Assembly (NCBI GenBank): GCA_900318865.1
Contig: ONMF01000006.1
Span: 49,705 to 113,704 of the forward strand
Direction of reading: 5' to 3'
Source of the DNA: an uncultured Prevotellaceae bacterium
GTDB taxonomy: Bacteria; Bacteroidota; Bacteroidia; Bacteroidales; Muribaculaceae
Length of the DNA: 64,000 nt
Shown here: positions 9,652-18,422 of the stretch, piece after piece
Layout of the letters: each line of letters begins with the position of its first letter
Numbering within the stretch: position 1 is the stretch's first letter
The notes under the pieces: model-generated
Seen by the model: only the letters and a program-made list of their open reading frames with translations
Told to the model about the DNA's origin: nothing
The model's database searches: none
Position numbers and translations under genes: made by a program

Positions 9652-9670
9652 GTTTTTGCTGAAACTGTTA

Positions 9671-9702
9671 TTTGTAATTTACTCTGGAAATGGTTATTTT
9701 TG
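9671..9702 (+). promoter_or_regulatory. rdgB promoter
   Basis: TTTG (9671-9674), a 20-base gap, then TATTTTTG (9695-9702), followed 20 bases later by the ATG at 9722. Confidence 0.65.
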
Positions 9703-9721
9703 CAGAAAAATACAGTACGAT

Positions 9722-10309
9722 ATGAAAGATATAGTTTTTGCTACCAATAATGAGCACAAGTTGGCCGAGTTACGCCAAATCATGGGACAGATGTTTCATG
9801 TGCTGAGTTTGGCCGACATCGGCTGCCACGAGGATATTCCTGAAAATGAGCCCACCATCGAGGGCAACGCCCGCGCCAAGGCGCAGTATGTGGTGGAGCA
9901 CTATGGCTACGACTGTTTCAGTGATGACACCGGTCTCGAAATCGACGCCCTGGGCGGAGAGCCGGGCGTTCATTCGGCCCGCTACGGCGGTGTGGCGCAC
10001 GACAGCGAGCGGAATATCGACAAGGTGCTCCGTCTCATGGACGGCATGCCCATGGAGCAGCGCACAGCCCATTTCCGCACGGCCATTTGTCTGATGATGG
10101 ATGGTGACACACATCTGTTTGAGGGTCGTGTCGACGGACACATCCTCACCGAGCGTCATGGCAAAGGTGGTTTTGGCTATGACAGCATATTCCGCCCCTG
10201 TGAAGGCGACGGCCGCACTTTTGCGCAGATGACCGGTGAGGAGAAAAACGCTATCAGCCACCGCGGCAGGGCGGTGGCGCGCTTGGTGGCCTACTTGTTA
10301 AAGCGTTAA
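9722..10309 (+). CDS. rdgB: Non-canonical purine NTP pyrophosphatase (RdgB/HAM1)
   Basis: 195 residues. It hydrolyses dITP, ITP and XTP to monophosphates and so keeps deaminated purines out of nucleic acids. Family motifs are present: FATNNEHKLAEL at the N-terminus, ENEPTIEGNARAKAQ, SDDTGLEIDALGGEPGVHSA, and GGFGYDSIFRP followed by EEKNAISHRGRA. The ATG at 9722 was chosen because the promoter sits at 9671-9702; the longer frame from 9656 would start upstream of it. The end overlaps by four bases with the tail of the convergent pldA gene. Confidence 0.95.
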   Translation: MKDIVFATNNEHKLAELRQIMGQMFHVLSLADIGCHEDIPENEPTIEGNARAKAQYVVEHYGYDCFSDDTGLEIDALGGEPGVHSARYGGVAHDSERNIDKVLRLMDGMPMEQRTAHFRTAICLMMDGDTHLFEGRVDGHILTERHGKGGFGYDSIFRPCEGDGRTFAQMTGEEKNAISHRGRAVARLVAYLLKR

Positions 10310-11154
10310 AAATCGCTGAACATGTTGGGCCTGATGAGCAGGCCGATGCGCAGGCGGGAATGAAACTTGTTGTAGTCGAGCAAGTTCTCGCCGTAGCCGT
10401 TGTAATAGTGGAGCATGAGGAATTGGTTGGACTTGCGCGATACGCGGAAGCCCAGGTTCACAATGATGTTCCCATTCAAGTTCCACCCTTTGCGCTTCAC
10501 AAAGGTGAAGTCGAAAACCCATCGCTTGTTGGTCGAGATGGCCTGAAAGCCAGCTTGATAGATGCCACTGTACTTGAGAATGTCGCGGTTTTGCTGGCCG
10601 TCGATGATGGGAATCCAGTATTTGGCGTGTACCATGAGCTGCGGGTCGATGAACGCTGCCGCGCTGAGCGAAATTTTGTTCCAGCTGCGTGAGGCCTCGC
10701 CATCGCGGCCATTGCTTTCGTGTTCCAGCAGCAGAGTGAGCTTGCCGATGAGGTTGCCCTTCATGATGACCAGTTTCGACAGTCCTATACCGGGATTGAA
10801 ATTCAGGTCGTGAAACGGGAGCGACTCTTCAAATACATTCCAGAACGCTTTTTGTGAATAGTAAAGAAACAAGTAGCTGTGCAGCGGCAGCACACTGCGG
10901 GTGAGGCGCTGGGAAAAACTCACCTGAAATTTCACATCGCTGTTATATTGCGATGGCTTCTGGTTCACGGCAGTGCCTACGGTGAAGTAATTATCCTTAT
11001 ATAGGCCGAAGTAGGGGCGGCTGTCGAAGTCGGCGCGGATGCTGTCGGCATTGATTTTTTCCTGGTGAGGAGTGTGAAGGATTTGCCCCGTCACCGCCAA
11101 GGTCGACAGCAAGGAAACGACGAGCACGAGAATATGTCGATGAACAAGACCCAT
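10306..11154 (-). CDS. pldA: Outer membrane phospholipase A
   Basis: 282 residues with an N-terminal signal peptide (to about residue 23) and a beta-rich body expected to form an outer membrane barrel. The catalytic motif is EHESNGR with His145 and Ser147, matching the His-Ser pair of OMPLA enzymes. The family hydrolyses phospholipids that reach the outer leaflet and thereby maintains outer membrane asymmetry. It converges on rdgB with a four-base overlap of the coding ends and no terminator between them. Confidence 0.88.
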   Translation of the reverse strand: MGLVHRHILVLVVSLLSTLAVTGQILHTPHQEKINADSIRADFDSRPYFGLYKDNYFTVGTAVNQKPSQYNSDVKFQVSFSQRLTRSVLPLHSYLFLYYSQKAFWNVFEESLPFHDLNFNPGIGLSKLVIMKGNLIGKLTLLLEHESNGRDGEASRSWNKISLSAAAFIDPQLMVHAKYWIPIIDGQQNRDILKYSGIYQAGFQAISTNKRWVFDFTFVKRKGWNLNGNIIVNLGFRVSRKSNQFLMLHYYNGYGENLLDYNKFHSRLRIGLLIRPNMFSDF

Positions 11155-11195
11155 GGTTTCGTGTAAGGGCAGATGTATATCAATTATAATCCCTG

Positions 11196-11203
11196 CAAAA
11201 ATA
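11196..11203 (-). promoter_or_regulatory. pldA -7 element
   Basis: TATTTTTG on the minus strand, about 40 bases upstream of the pldA ATG. The -33 element is not clear. Confidence 0.45.
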
Positions 11204-11285
11204 ATAAAAAATTATGTATGTGAGAAATTTGCCCATTGCAGGCAGGCAATAATGTTCTGAAACCGCCAAAACAAGAGAATAATAA

Positions 11286-11317
11286 TTTGCTTTTTCGCTC
11301 AACGATGCTTAACTTTG
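11286..11317 (+). promoter_or_regulatory. Rubrerythrin promoter
   Basis: TTTG (11286-11289), a 20-base gap, then TAACTTTG (11310-11317). The expected leader is about 80 bases. Confidence 0.65.
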
Positions 11318-11406
11318 CAATCAATAGACTCTTGACAAGCAAATGAGGATTGGGGGCTATCAACTCTCAATTCCAAACTAATAACTCACACCTAATGTTT
11401 ACAATG

Positions 11407-11949
11407 ATGAAAGATTTAAAAGGAACAAAAACCGAGAAGAATTTGATGGAAGCCTTTGCCGGCGAGTCCATGGCACGAAACAAATACACCTATTTTGCCT
11501 CGAAGGCTAAAAAAGAGGGATATGTGCAAATTGCCGCCATCTTTGAGGAAACGGCCGCCAACGAGAAAGAGCACGCCAAGATGTGGTTCAAACTGCTTGA
11601 GGGCGGTGCCATCCGCAGCACTGTCGACAACCTTGCCGCCGCTGCCAGTGGCGAGAATTTCGAGTGGACCGACATGTACGAGCGCATGGCGCGCGAGGCA
11701 CGCGAGGAAGGCTTTGACGAGATTGCCGAGAAGATGCTGGGCGTGGCCGCCATCGAGAAGGAGCATGAGCAGCGCTATCGCAAGCTGCTGCGCAACATTG
11801 AGGACAAGGTGGTGTTCTCGCGTGAGGGCGAGTGCATCTGGCAGTGCCGCAACTGTGGGCACATTGTGGTGGGCAAGCAGGCTCCCGAAGAGTGCCCGGT
11901 GTGCAATCACCCGCAGGCCTATTTCGAGCTGAAAGCCGAGAATTATTGA
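11407..11949 (+). CDS. rbr: Rubrerythrin
   Basis: About 180 residues. An N-terminal ferritin-like diiron domain (GTKTEKNLMEAFAGESMARN, EETAANEKEHAK, AAIEKEHEQRY) is followed by a C-terminal rubredoxin domain with two Cys-x2-Cys pairs (CRNCGHIVVGKQAPEECPVC). The protein reduces hydrogen peroxide in the cytoplasm of anaerobes. The start MKDLKG fits family N-termini; ATGs at 11395 and 11404 are close alternatives. It differs from the second rubrerythrin-like gene at 35238-35789, which has the domains in reverse order. A lipoprotein gene follows after 38 bases. Confidence 0.93.
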   Translation: MKDLKGTKTEKNLMEAFAGESMARNKYTYFASKAKKEGYVQIAAIFEETAANEKEHAKMWFKLLEGGAIRSTVDNLAAAASGENFEWTDMYERMAREAREEGFDEIAEKMLGVAAIEKEHEQRYRKLLRNIEDKVVFSREGECIWQCRNCGHIVVGKQAPEECPVCNHPQAYFELKAENY

Positions 11950-11987
11950 GAAAGAGGAAATCATTTTCACGAGGCAGTAATGTAAAA

Positions 11988-13043
11988 ATGAAGGGCCTGA
12001 TTTTTGTGGCCATGATGGCATCGATTTTCAGCGGTTGTAATGCGCAGGAAGTGAAAAATGGGTGGATGACCCATTACGACATGACTCCGTGTGAAAACCC
12101 CGTGTTTGTGCGGCCCACGCACACCGTGTCCGGTGGCCGCGTGCGCGGTGCTGGCATCAATATGAACGATGGCGAGGCCTATAGCGACACTCGGGTAGAA
12201 TTTTCTACCGAATGGCACTATGCCCCAAAAATCGGACTCTGTCAGGAAGAGAAAGACCAGTGGCTGAGAATCACAGGCCAGGAGCACATGGATTTGCTCA
12301 AGTTCAACGTCAAGCAGGTCAACGGGTGTGGAGCCGTGGTGATTTACCGCGACTGCAGGGCACGGAGCGGCGAGCCCAACCTGGGGCAGATTCTTGTCAC
12401 TTACGACGAACAAGCACAGTTGCAGGATGTGATGCCGCTGGGCGACTTTTATGACATAGAGGAGGTGCTGGAGGCCTCCTGCACGGGCGCCTACACCTTC
12501 AAACCCAATATGGGCGGCCGGTACATGCAGTACACCGGTCCGGACAAGTTCACCGTCTTCAACTATTACTACTACACCGAGGAAGGGCAAAGCAGTGGTG
12601 TGAAATGGGAGGAGGAGCGCGACTATGTCATCGACCCCCAGGGAATGGTGAGCATGACCGCTCGCCGCGAGAAGAATCGTCCCCGGGGACACGATGCCCC
12701 GTGGCGGCTGCGCGACATTTCCATGATGCCCAGCCATGACGCGGCCGCCGTGCTCGACGCCCTTGCCGCATTGCGCCCCGCCCTTGCTGACAATGAGAAA
12801 CTCCTGGGCTGGCACGACCGGCTGGTGAGGCGCATTGCCATGCGTAACATGGCGGGATTTCTCACATGGTGCCAGGGCCATCGCGAGTCGTCCGTCAGCA
12901 AAAACGCCTTGAATGTGATTTTCGATGAAGAGGGTCCCACACCGGAGTTGATGGAAATGCTCCTCGACACCATCAACCATCTTAACACGCCCGTGCGCGA
13001 GTATTGGCAGAAGACCCTTCGTGACAAGGCAGAAAACCAATAG
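11988..13043 (+). CDS. Lipoprotein, unknown function
   Basis: 351 residues. The N-terminus MKGLIFVAMMASIFSGCNAQ is a short lipoprotein signal with lipobox FSGC, so the mature protein is probably attached to a membrane in the envelope. The first two thirds are Tyr/Asp-rich and likely beta-structured (TFKPNMGGRYMQYTGPDK), and the last hundred residues look helical. I do not recognise the family. The ATG at 11988 is chosen because the lipobox falls at the right distance. It is followed after 27 bases by the GH3-family gene, suggesting one transcript. Confidence 0.75.
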   Translation: MKGLIFVAMMASIFSGCNAQEVKNGWMTHYDMTPCENPVFVRPTHTVSGGRVRGAGINMNDGEAYSDTRVEFSTEWHYAPKIGLCQEEKDQWLRITGQEHMDLLKFNVKQVNGCGAVVIYRDCRARSGEPNLGQILVTYDEQAQLQDVMPLGDFYDIEEVLEASCTGAYTFKPNMGGRYMQYTGPDKFTVFNYYYYTEEGQSSGVKWEEERDYVIDPQGMVSMTARREKNRPRGHDAPWRLRDISMMPSHDAAAVLDALAALRPALADNEKLLGWHDRLVRRIAMRNMAGFLTWCQGHRESSVSKNALNVIFDEEGPTPELMEMLLDTINHLNTPVREYWQKTLRDKAENQ

Positions 13044-13070
13044 GCAAAGCACAAGATAAGGAAAACTGCA

Positions 13071-14588
13071 GTGATTGACTTTACCCCTTTGGCCCGCGGA
13101 CACTTCATGAGCCGCCTGCGACAGCAGGCGCGCTACATCCACCATGCCGATGCCGTGCAGCAAGGTGAGCTGGTGCGCCTGGTGGAGCGTGCGGCCCTCA
13201 CCGCGGTGGGGCGCCGGTATGATTTTTCCACGGTTCGCACCTATCACGACTTCGCCAGCCGGGTGCCATTATGCCGCTATGAGGACATGCAGCCGCTCAT
13301 CATGCGTGCCCTCAAGGGCGAGGCGGGCGTGCTGTGGCCGGGTCGCACCTATAACTTTGCGCAGTCGAGCGGCACCAGCGACGGCCGCAGCAAGTACATT
13401 CCCATCACGCGCGAATCGTTCCGCTGGAACCATTATCAGGGTGCCAGCGATGTGGTGGCTCACTATCTGAATTTGAATCCGTCGAGCCGCATTTTTTCGG
13501 GAAAGGCACTCATCCTGGGCGGAAGCTTCGCCAACAATTTGACCGGGCTCAAGCCCGGTGTGCGAGTGGGCGACCTATCGGCCAGCCTCATCGACAACAT
13601 CAACCCGCTGGCAGGAATGTTCCGTGTTCCGCGCAAGCACATAGCGCTCATGGAAGACTGGAACGAGAAGCTGCCGGCACTGGTCGAGGCCTCGATAGGT
13701 GAGGACATCACCAATCTGAGCGGTGTGCCGTCGTGGTTTCTCACCGTGCTCAAGCGAGTGCTCGAGCGCACGGGTGCGCAGTGCATCCACGAGGTGTGGC
13801 CCCACTTGGAAGTGTTTTTCCACGGAGGCATAGCTTTCGGGCCCTACCGCGAACAGTATGAACGGCTGTGCGACATGAGCCGCATGCACTTCCTCGACAC
13901 CTACAACGCCAGCGAGGGCTTCTTTGCGGTGCAGTCGGCATGGGAGTCGACGGCGATGTTGCTGCTGCTCGATGTGGGGGTGTTTTATGAGTTTATACCC
14001 ATAGAGGAAACCGACAGCGACCAGCCCCAGGCGTACCCCATCTGGGAGATAGAGGCCGGACGAACCTATGAACTGGTCATCACAGCTTGCAACGGCCTGT
14101 GGCGCTACCGTCTGGGCGACACCGTGGCGGTGGAGCAGCTGGCACCGGCAAAAATCAAGATAGCCGGGCGCACGCGGGCCTTTATCAACGCTTTTGGTGA
14201 GGAACTGATGGTGCACAACGCCGACGAGTCCATCGCCCATGCGGCAACCGTGACAGGTGCTCAAGTGCTTAATTACACGGCAGCGCCGATTTTTGCCACC
14301 CAGCGTCAGCGTGGCCGTCACCAGTGGCTGGTGGAGTTTGCTCAGCCGCCGGCCGACATGGAGCGCTTCAACCAGGTGCTCGACGAGCGCTTGCGCCAAG
14401 TGAATAGCGACTACGATGCCAAGCGCACGGGTGACATTTTCCTGGGCCCGCCGCTTATCACGGTGGCCGAGCCGGGGCTTTTCGACCGATGGCTTGCAGC
14501 CACCGGCAAGCTGGGTGGCCAGCGCAAAGTGCCCCGCCTGGCTAATGACCGACATCTCATCGACGCCATGCTCGCCATGAGCCAGTGA
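13071..14588 (+). CDS. GH3 auxin-responsive promoter family acyl-adenylate enzyme
   Basis: 505 residues from a GTG start preceded by AAGGAAAA. The sequence NFAQSSGTSDGRSKYIPIT is the ATP-binding loop of GH3-type adenylating enzymes. The FLDTYNASEGFFAVQ and LWRYRLGDTV segments match the family's later adenylation motifs. Plant GH3 enzymes link acids to amino acids. The substrate of bacterial homologues is unknown, so only an acyl-AMP-forming activity can be inferred. The gene follows a lipoprotein gene closely and ends before a strong convergent hairpin. Confidence 0.85.
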   Translation: MIDFTPLARGHFMSRLRQQARYIHHADAVQQGELVRLVERAALTAVGRRYDFSTVRTYHDFASRVPLCRYEDMQPLIMRALKGEAGVLWPGRTYNFAQSSGTSDGRSKYIPITRESFRWNHYQGASDVVAHYLNLNPSSRIFSGKALILGGSFANNLTGLKPGVRVGDLSASLIDNINPLAGMFRVPRKHIALMEDWNEKLPALVEASIGEDITNLSGVPSWFLTVLKRVLERTGAQCIHEVWPHLEVFFHGGIAFGPYREQYERLCDMSRMHFLDTYNASEGFFAVQSAWESTAMLLLLDVGVFYEFIPIEETDSDQPQAYPIWEIEAGRTYELVITACNGLWRYRLGDTVAVEQLAPAKIKIAGRTRAFINAFGEELMVHNADESIAHAATVTGAQVLNYTAAPIFATQRQRGRHQWLVEFAQPPADMERFNQVLDERLRQVNSDYDAKRTGDIFLGPPLITVAEPGLFDRWLAATGKLGGQRKVPRLANDRHLIDAMLAMSQ

Positions 14589-14612
14589 TGGCTCCCGCAT
14601 TTCAAGTTATTG

Positions 14613-14652
14613 ACAAGGGCCGCAGCAGGCGTATGCCGGCTGCGGCCCTTGT
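14613..14652. terminator. Bidirectional terminator hairpin
   Basis: A perfect 14-base stem ACAAGGGCCGCAGC/GCTGCGGCCCTTGT with a 12-base loop lies between the convergent GH3 and dockerin genes. There is no long T-run on either side. Confidence 0.7.
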
Positions 14653-14681
14653 CGTGCGTGTGGTTGAGCGGCAGAATAGGG

Positions 14682-15464
14682 TTATTCTTGACTGAGCATG
14701 ATGTTGATGAGCATGGTGAGGTCGGCCATACTCACCTCGAGGTCGTTGTTGATATCGTAGCGTAAGTCGTGTTCCTCCTCCTCCAGCAAGTCATTGATGA
14801 TCAGGGTAAGATCGGCAATACCCACTTCTCCGTCACCGTTCAGGTCGCCTTTCAGATTGGAGGGAGCAATGTATTCCACCATGATTCTTTTAAAGGCTAC
14901 ATCATTAGAATTCGATGAGCTGCCGATAACTACCTTGCGCACGCCCGAAAACTCCGGGATATACTCTTGGATGTTGTATCCGGTGTACGTTCCCGCGCCG
15001 AAGGCAGATTCTTGCGAATCAGGGTTATTCACAATGAAAAGAATGCGGTTGCAATAGGCTTCACTTACACTCTCGGCCGAGATGCGGGTGATTTCGTAGC
15101 CGGCGGGAACGGTTAGCTTTATCTTGCCATCGCCCAGTGTCTTGTCAAAGTTAAACAGATAGTCGGGGCCCAAAAACAGGTTCACAATTTCGGAAGTGGG
15201 CAGTGTAAGGGCAAAGAACTGGGGAAAATGGAATAGATAGGTATTGGTCCATTCGGCCGTGACAGGTGGTGCGGTGAAAGTCAACAGGGCGTAGGAAGTT
15301 TCACGTTGGGATGCAGCATCATAGCCGAGATTATCCAAAGCACTGCTGTCGTACCCCATTTCCACTAATGAGGATTTTTCGCTGAAGTCAAAAACTGCAA
15401 TCTCACCCTGCGCAGAAAGCGCCACAATCAGGCACAGCACCGAAAAGTAAACGATTCGTTTCAT
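14682..15464 (-). CDS. Secreted protein with a C-terminal dockerin-like domain
   Basis: 260 residues with a signal peptide (cleavage near SAQGE). The last ~60 residues hold two calcium-loop repeats, GDLNGDGEVGIADLTLIIND and YDINNDLEVSMADLTMLINI, the paired EF-hand-like repeats of type I dockerins. The region before them is an uncharacterised beta-rich domain. Dockerins classically bind cohesins, but no cohesin is visible in this window. In gut Bacteroidales such domains are often found on secreted proteins without a known scaffold. Own promoter at 15511-15518. Confidence 0.8.
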   Translation of the reverse strand: MKRIVYFSVLCLIVALSAQGEIAVFDFSEKSSLVEMGYDSSALDNLGYDAASQRETSYALLTFTAPPVTAEWTNTYLFHFPQFFALTLPTSEIVNLFLGPDYLFNFDKTLGDGKIKLTVPAGYEITRISAESVSEAYCNRILFIVNNPDSQESAFGAGTYTGYNIQEYIPEFSGVRKVVIGSSSNSNDVAFKRIMVEYIAPSNLKGDLNGDGEVGIADLTLIINDLLEEEEHDLRYDINNDLEVSMADLTMLINIMLSQE

Positions 15465-15510
15465 GATAGTATATTGTATTGGTTTATAATATATGAATGA
15501 GTAGTTTTCG

Positions 15511-15518
15511 CAAAGTTA
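15511..15518 (-). promoter_or_regulatory. -7 element upstream of the dockerin-like gene
   Basis: TAACTTTG on the minus strand, 47 bases before the start codon, with a T-rich stretch in the -33 position. The rest of 15465-15687 holds nothing else I can support. Confidence 0.5.
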
Positions 15519-15687
15519 CGAAAAAGAGAGCGAAAAAAAAATTTTTTTGCCGAGCGGTAGTAACTTGGGCGCATGCCCTGCCGGAGCATAGCTGGGTGTT
15601 AAAGTTCTGCTGCGAGGCATCAGCGTTTCCGACGCAGTTTTCACTGCCGCTATCGGGTTGGGAAATAAACAACAACAAGAGCAACAT

Positions 15688-16332
15688 TTAGCCTTGTGCC
15701 ATGTGCATGAGTGTGAAGATGCCCTCGCGCCCTGTGTTCATGAGTAGGTCGAGGATGCTCAGCCCGGGCCGGAAGCCGTGCCGGTCGGCCCACAGCTGAT
15801 AGTAGGGTACTTCGGCCAGAGGCAGCGAGTCGGGGCGCTTGCCGCCAATTCGTCCGCGCAGGTCGACGGCACCGGCCGGTACATCGTGGCTCACGGTGGT
15901 GCTGACAGGCAGGTCCATAAAGTCGACCACCAGGCGGTGAATCGACAAGTTGAGCTGGAGCAGCGACGTTTGGCCGCTGTCTACGAGCAGGGCGTGCAGC
16001 TCGTCGGCGATGTAATCGAAGTAGGGTGTGCGGCCATAGGCCGAGTAGAGGGCTCCCCAATGCAGGTGGCGCCAGTCGCCGTGCTCGCTGATGAGCACTT
16101 GATCCATGGGGGTGGCCATGTTGTGGGTGCTGCCCGTAAGGGGCACGGTGAGTTGCTGCACGCCGTTGGGTCCCACGATGGCATAGCGGTGGTGGCTGTG
16201 GCGCAGCGGCAAGTGGGTCTCGCCCGGGTCGATGATTACCTGGCCGGCGGCCACCATGGCGGCATAGCACCTCACGCTGCCGGCACACATGCTGCCCATG
16301 ACGATGGGTGTGGAATGATTCAGTGCGGGCAC
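15688..16332 (-). CDS. WbqC family protein
   Basis: 214 residues. The segments HHRYAIVGPNGVQQLTVPLTG, the tryptophan/tyrosine-rich DWRHLHWGALYSAYGRTPYF, and SILDLLMNTGREG match the WbqC-like family, small proteins found near O-antigen or signal peptidase genes and sometimes proposed to act in glycan or glycine transfer. The function is not proven. It begins seven bases after lepB, in the same direction, so the two are almost certainly co-transcribed. From memory, a lepB-wbqC arrangement is common in Bacteroidales. Confidence 0.8.
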   Translation of the reverse strand: MPALNHSTPIVMGSMCAGSVRCYAAMVAAGQVIIDPGETHLPLRHSHHRYAIVGPNGVQQLTVPLTGSTHNMATPMDQVLISEHGDWRHLHWGALYSAYGRTPYFDYIADELHALLVDSGQTSLLQLNLSIHRLVVDFMDLPVSTTVSHDVPAGAVDLRGRIGGKRPDSLPLAEVPYYQLWADRHGFRPGLSILDLLMNTGREGIFTLMHMAQG

Positions 16333-16339
16333 GGGTGGC

Positions 16340-17791
16340 TCATTTGTCGGGGTTCGCGTCGTGGAAGATGCGGTTCCAGCGGATGCCGCCGCCCAGCAGC
16401 GGGTGGTCCTTGTCGAAGGAGATGAGTACCACCATGGGCGTGCCCACGATATGGTCCTCGGGCACGAAGCCCCAGTATCGCGAGTCGAGCGAGTTGTCGC
16501 GGTTGTCGCCCATCATCCAGTAGTAGTCCATCTTGAAGGTGTAGCGGTCGGTGGCCTGGCCATTGATGAGGATGGTGCCGTCGGGGCGCACTTCCAGGGT
16601 GTTGCCCTCATAGTTGCGGATGCATCGCTCATACTTGGGCAGGTTCTCCTGGTTGAGCATCACGGTCATGCCTTTTTTGGGAATCCACAAGGGGCCGTAG
16701 TTCTGGTGTGTCCAGCCGTAGTTGTGCCCCACGGGGTAGGTGGCCAGGTGGTCGTAGTTTAGAAACGCCTCATTGTTGAGCCTCAAGAATTCATCGTCCT
16801 CACGCACCACTTGTTGCACCCATGGCAGTGACTCGAGCGTCTGCTTCATGGTGGCAGTGAGTAGCAGTTCATACACTTGTCCGTTGCCGATGCGGTCGTC
16901 CTGGCTGATGCCCAGCTGGTCGAACAGTTCGTTGGAGATGGGAGTTCCGTCGGTCATCACCACATAGCGGAACTGCACGTTCTCGGGCTGAGCTTGCGGC
17001 TTGCCGTCGATGTGGATGACGCCGTTCACGATTTGCAGCCACTGGCCAGGCAGGCCCACGCAGCGCTTCACATAGTTCTCGCGGCGGTCCACCGGGCGGT
17101 AAATCACGTCGCCGTACACGGCTTTGTTGCTCCACACGGCTTCGCGTCCCTTGTCCATAACCAGAGTGTAGTAATCGGGGTTCTGCACTTTCAGCGCCAC
17201 GGTGTCGCCGGCGGGGAAGTTGAATACCACGATGTCGCCGCTCTCGATGCTTCGCAAGCCCTTCAGGCGGTGATAGGGCAGCTGGGGATTGTCGATGTAG
17301 CTCTTGCAGCCCAGCAGGGGCAGGGTGTTCTGCGCCAGTGGGAAGTGCAGGGGCGTCTGCGGCACGCGCGGCCCGTACACCACCTTGTTCACCCACAAGA
17401 AGTCGCCGGTGAGCAGTGTCTTCTCGAGCGATGAGGAGGGGATTTGGTAGTTCTGCCCCACAAAGAGGAACAGGAAGTAGACCAGCACCAGCGCGTAGAC
17501 GATGGCGTCGACCCAGCTCATGACGGTGCGCAACGCCCCGTTTTTGATACCTTTCCATGCTGTCCACGGAATGAACTGCGTCAGATAGATGTCGGCCAGC
17601 AGAGGCAGGGCCAGCAGCAGCCATGGATTGCCCATCCACACGGTCCATCCCACATAGATGGCCGCCACGATGCCGAAGCGTGCCCAGCGCGTGCCTTTCA
17701 CTCTTGCCAGGCGCTCGCGCAGCGAGCCGGTCTGCGGGTTGTATTCAAGTTTATTGGCGTCTTTATCAGAGGTTTTTGTTACGTCTGCCAT
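16340..17791 (-). CDS. lepB: Signal peptidase I
   Basis: 483 residues from MADVTKT. Two to three N-terminal membrane segments (about residues 40-115) anchor a periplasmic catalytic domain. The nucleophile is in IPSSSLEKTLL (Ser121), the general-base lysine in RRENYVKRCVGLPGQ (Lys242), and the C-terminal GDNRDNSLDSRYWGFVP box is intact. A large insertion between the lysine box and the GDNRDNS box is consistent with the longer Bacteroidota enzymes. It removes signal peptides from exported proteins. The start was chosen because the promoter at 17815-17847 excludes the longer frame. Confidence 0.93.
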   Translation of the reverse strand: MADVTKTSDKDANKLEYNPQTGSLRERLARVKGTRWARFGIVAAIYVGWTVWMGNPWLLLALPLLADIYLTQFIPWTAWKGIKNGALRTVMSWVDAIVYALVLVYFLFLFVGQNYQIPSSSLEKTLLTGDFLWVNKVVYGPRVPQTPLHFPLAQNTLPLLGCKSYIDNPQLPYHRLKGLRSIESGDIVVFNFPAGDTVALKVQNPDYYTLVMDKGREAVWSNKAVYGDVIYRPVDRRENYVKRCVGLPGQWLQIVNGVIHIDGKPQAQPENVQFRYVVMTDGTPISNELFDQLGISQDDRIGNGQVYELLLTATMKQTLESLPWVQQVVREDDEFLRLNNEAFLNYDHLATYPVGHNYGWTHQNYGPLWIPKKGMTVMLNQENLPKYERCIRNYEGNTLEVRPDGTILINGQATDRYTFKMDYYWMMGDNRDNSLDSRYWGFVPEDHIVGTPMVVLISFDKDHPLLGGGIRWNRIFHDANPDK

Positions 17792-17814
17792 AGTGTTTGT
17801 CTTATTATGTGGTG

Positions 17815-17847
17815 CAAAGATAGTGCAAGCCGAGCCCAAAAGCAAAT
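17815..17847 (-). promoter_or_regulatory. lepB-wbqC promoter
   Basis: On the minus strand TTTG (17844-17847), a 21-base gap, then TATCTTTG (17815-17822). A second TATCTTTG lies further upstream at 17893-17900, without a clear -33 partner. Confidence 0.6.
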
Positions 17848-17985
17848 AAAAATTGCATTTGGCGAGGCACCGCCTATCTTAGCCGTGTAGGGCAAAGATA
17901 GTGTTTTTAGTTCACTCGCTCGGCATTTGGGTAGGGCGTTTTGTGAATAATTCAGGATGTGGTGATGTTTTTTGAATCTTTTTAC

Positions 17986-17993
17986 TATTTTTG
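17986..17993 (+). promoter_or_regulatory. -7 element upstream of the Cys-motif protein
   Basis: TATTTTTG, about 30 bases before the ATG at 18024. No convincing -33 element. Confidence 0.45.
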
Positions 17994-18023
17994 CGGTTGA
18001 CAACCAGAATAATTACTGATCAG

Positions 18024-18422
18024 ATGAAACAAGGAAAACAGATTTGCGACCGGCTGAAGGCCATCCGTAGCGAAATAGCCCAAGCCAACGAGATTGACTA
18101 CACGCCCATCGAATGTGACCATCAGGGCGATTGTGACGGCACCTGCCCCGCTTGCGAGAAAGAGACGCGCTGGCTCGAGCGGCAACTGAGGCTGCGCCAG
18201 GCGGTGGGAAAAGTGGTGACCATTGCGGGCATCGGTATGGCCCTGGCATCGTTGCCGGCCTGCGGCCTGCCGGGAACGCAGGTAGACGGGTATCTGGAAG
18301 AGAATGATTCCATTGAGGTGGAGATTGAGCCCATGAGCGAGCAGGAACCTGCCGAGGTCGATGGAAAAACCATGCCCGAAGACCCCAACGACAACCGCGA
18401 TGTGCCCCCGGGAACCCATTGA
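18024..18422 (+). CDS. Small Cys-motif protein with central hydrophobic helix, paired with radical SAM gene
   Basis: 132 residues in four parts. First comes an amphipathic helix (ICDRLKAIRSEIAQANEID). Second is a compact cysteine motif with Cys31, Cys37, Cys41 and Cys44 (ECDHQGDCDGTCPACEKE). Third is a charged helix followed by a hydrophobic segment (VGKVVTIAGIGMALASLPAC, about 61-80). Fourth is an acidic, proline-rich tail of ~50 residues. The cysteine motif could bind a metal or an Fe-S cluster. Its gene overlaps the start of the radical SAM gene, so the two are probably translated together. It may be a partner or a substrate of that enzyme. I do not recognise an established name. Confidence 0.75.
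   Translation: MKQGKQICDRLKAIRSEIAQANEIDYTPIECDHQGDCDGTCPACEKETRWLERQLRLRQAVGKVVTIAGIGMALASLPACGLPGTQVDGYLEENDSIEVEIEPMSEQEPAEVDGKTMPEDPNDNRDVPPGTH

Noticed and set aside
11967..13247. 426-codon open frame on the minus strand
   Set aside because: Shadow of the lipoprotein gene 11988-13043. It spans two plus-strand genes and shows no family features.
17779..18003. 74-codon minus-strand frame upstream of lepB
   Set aside because: It runs through the lepB promoter and has no signal, motif or own promoter with a -33 element.
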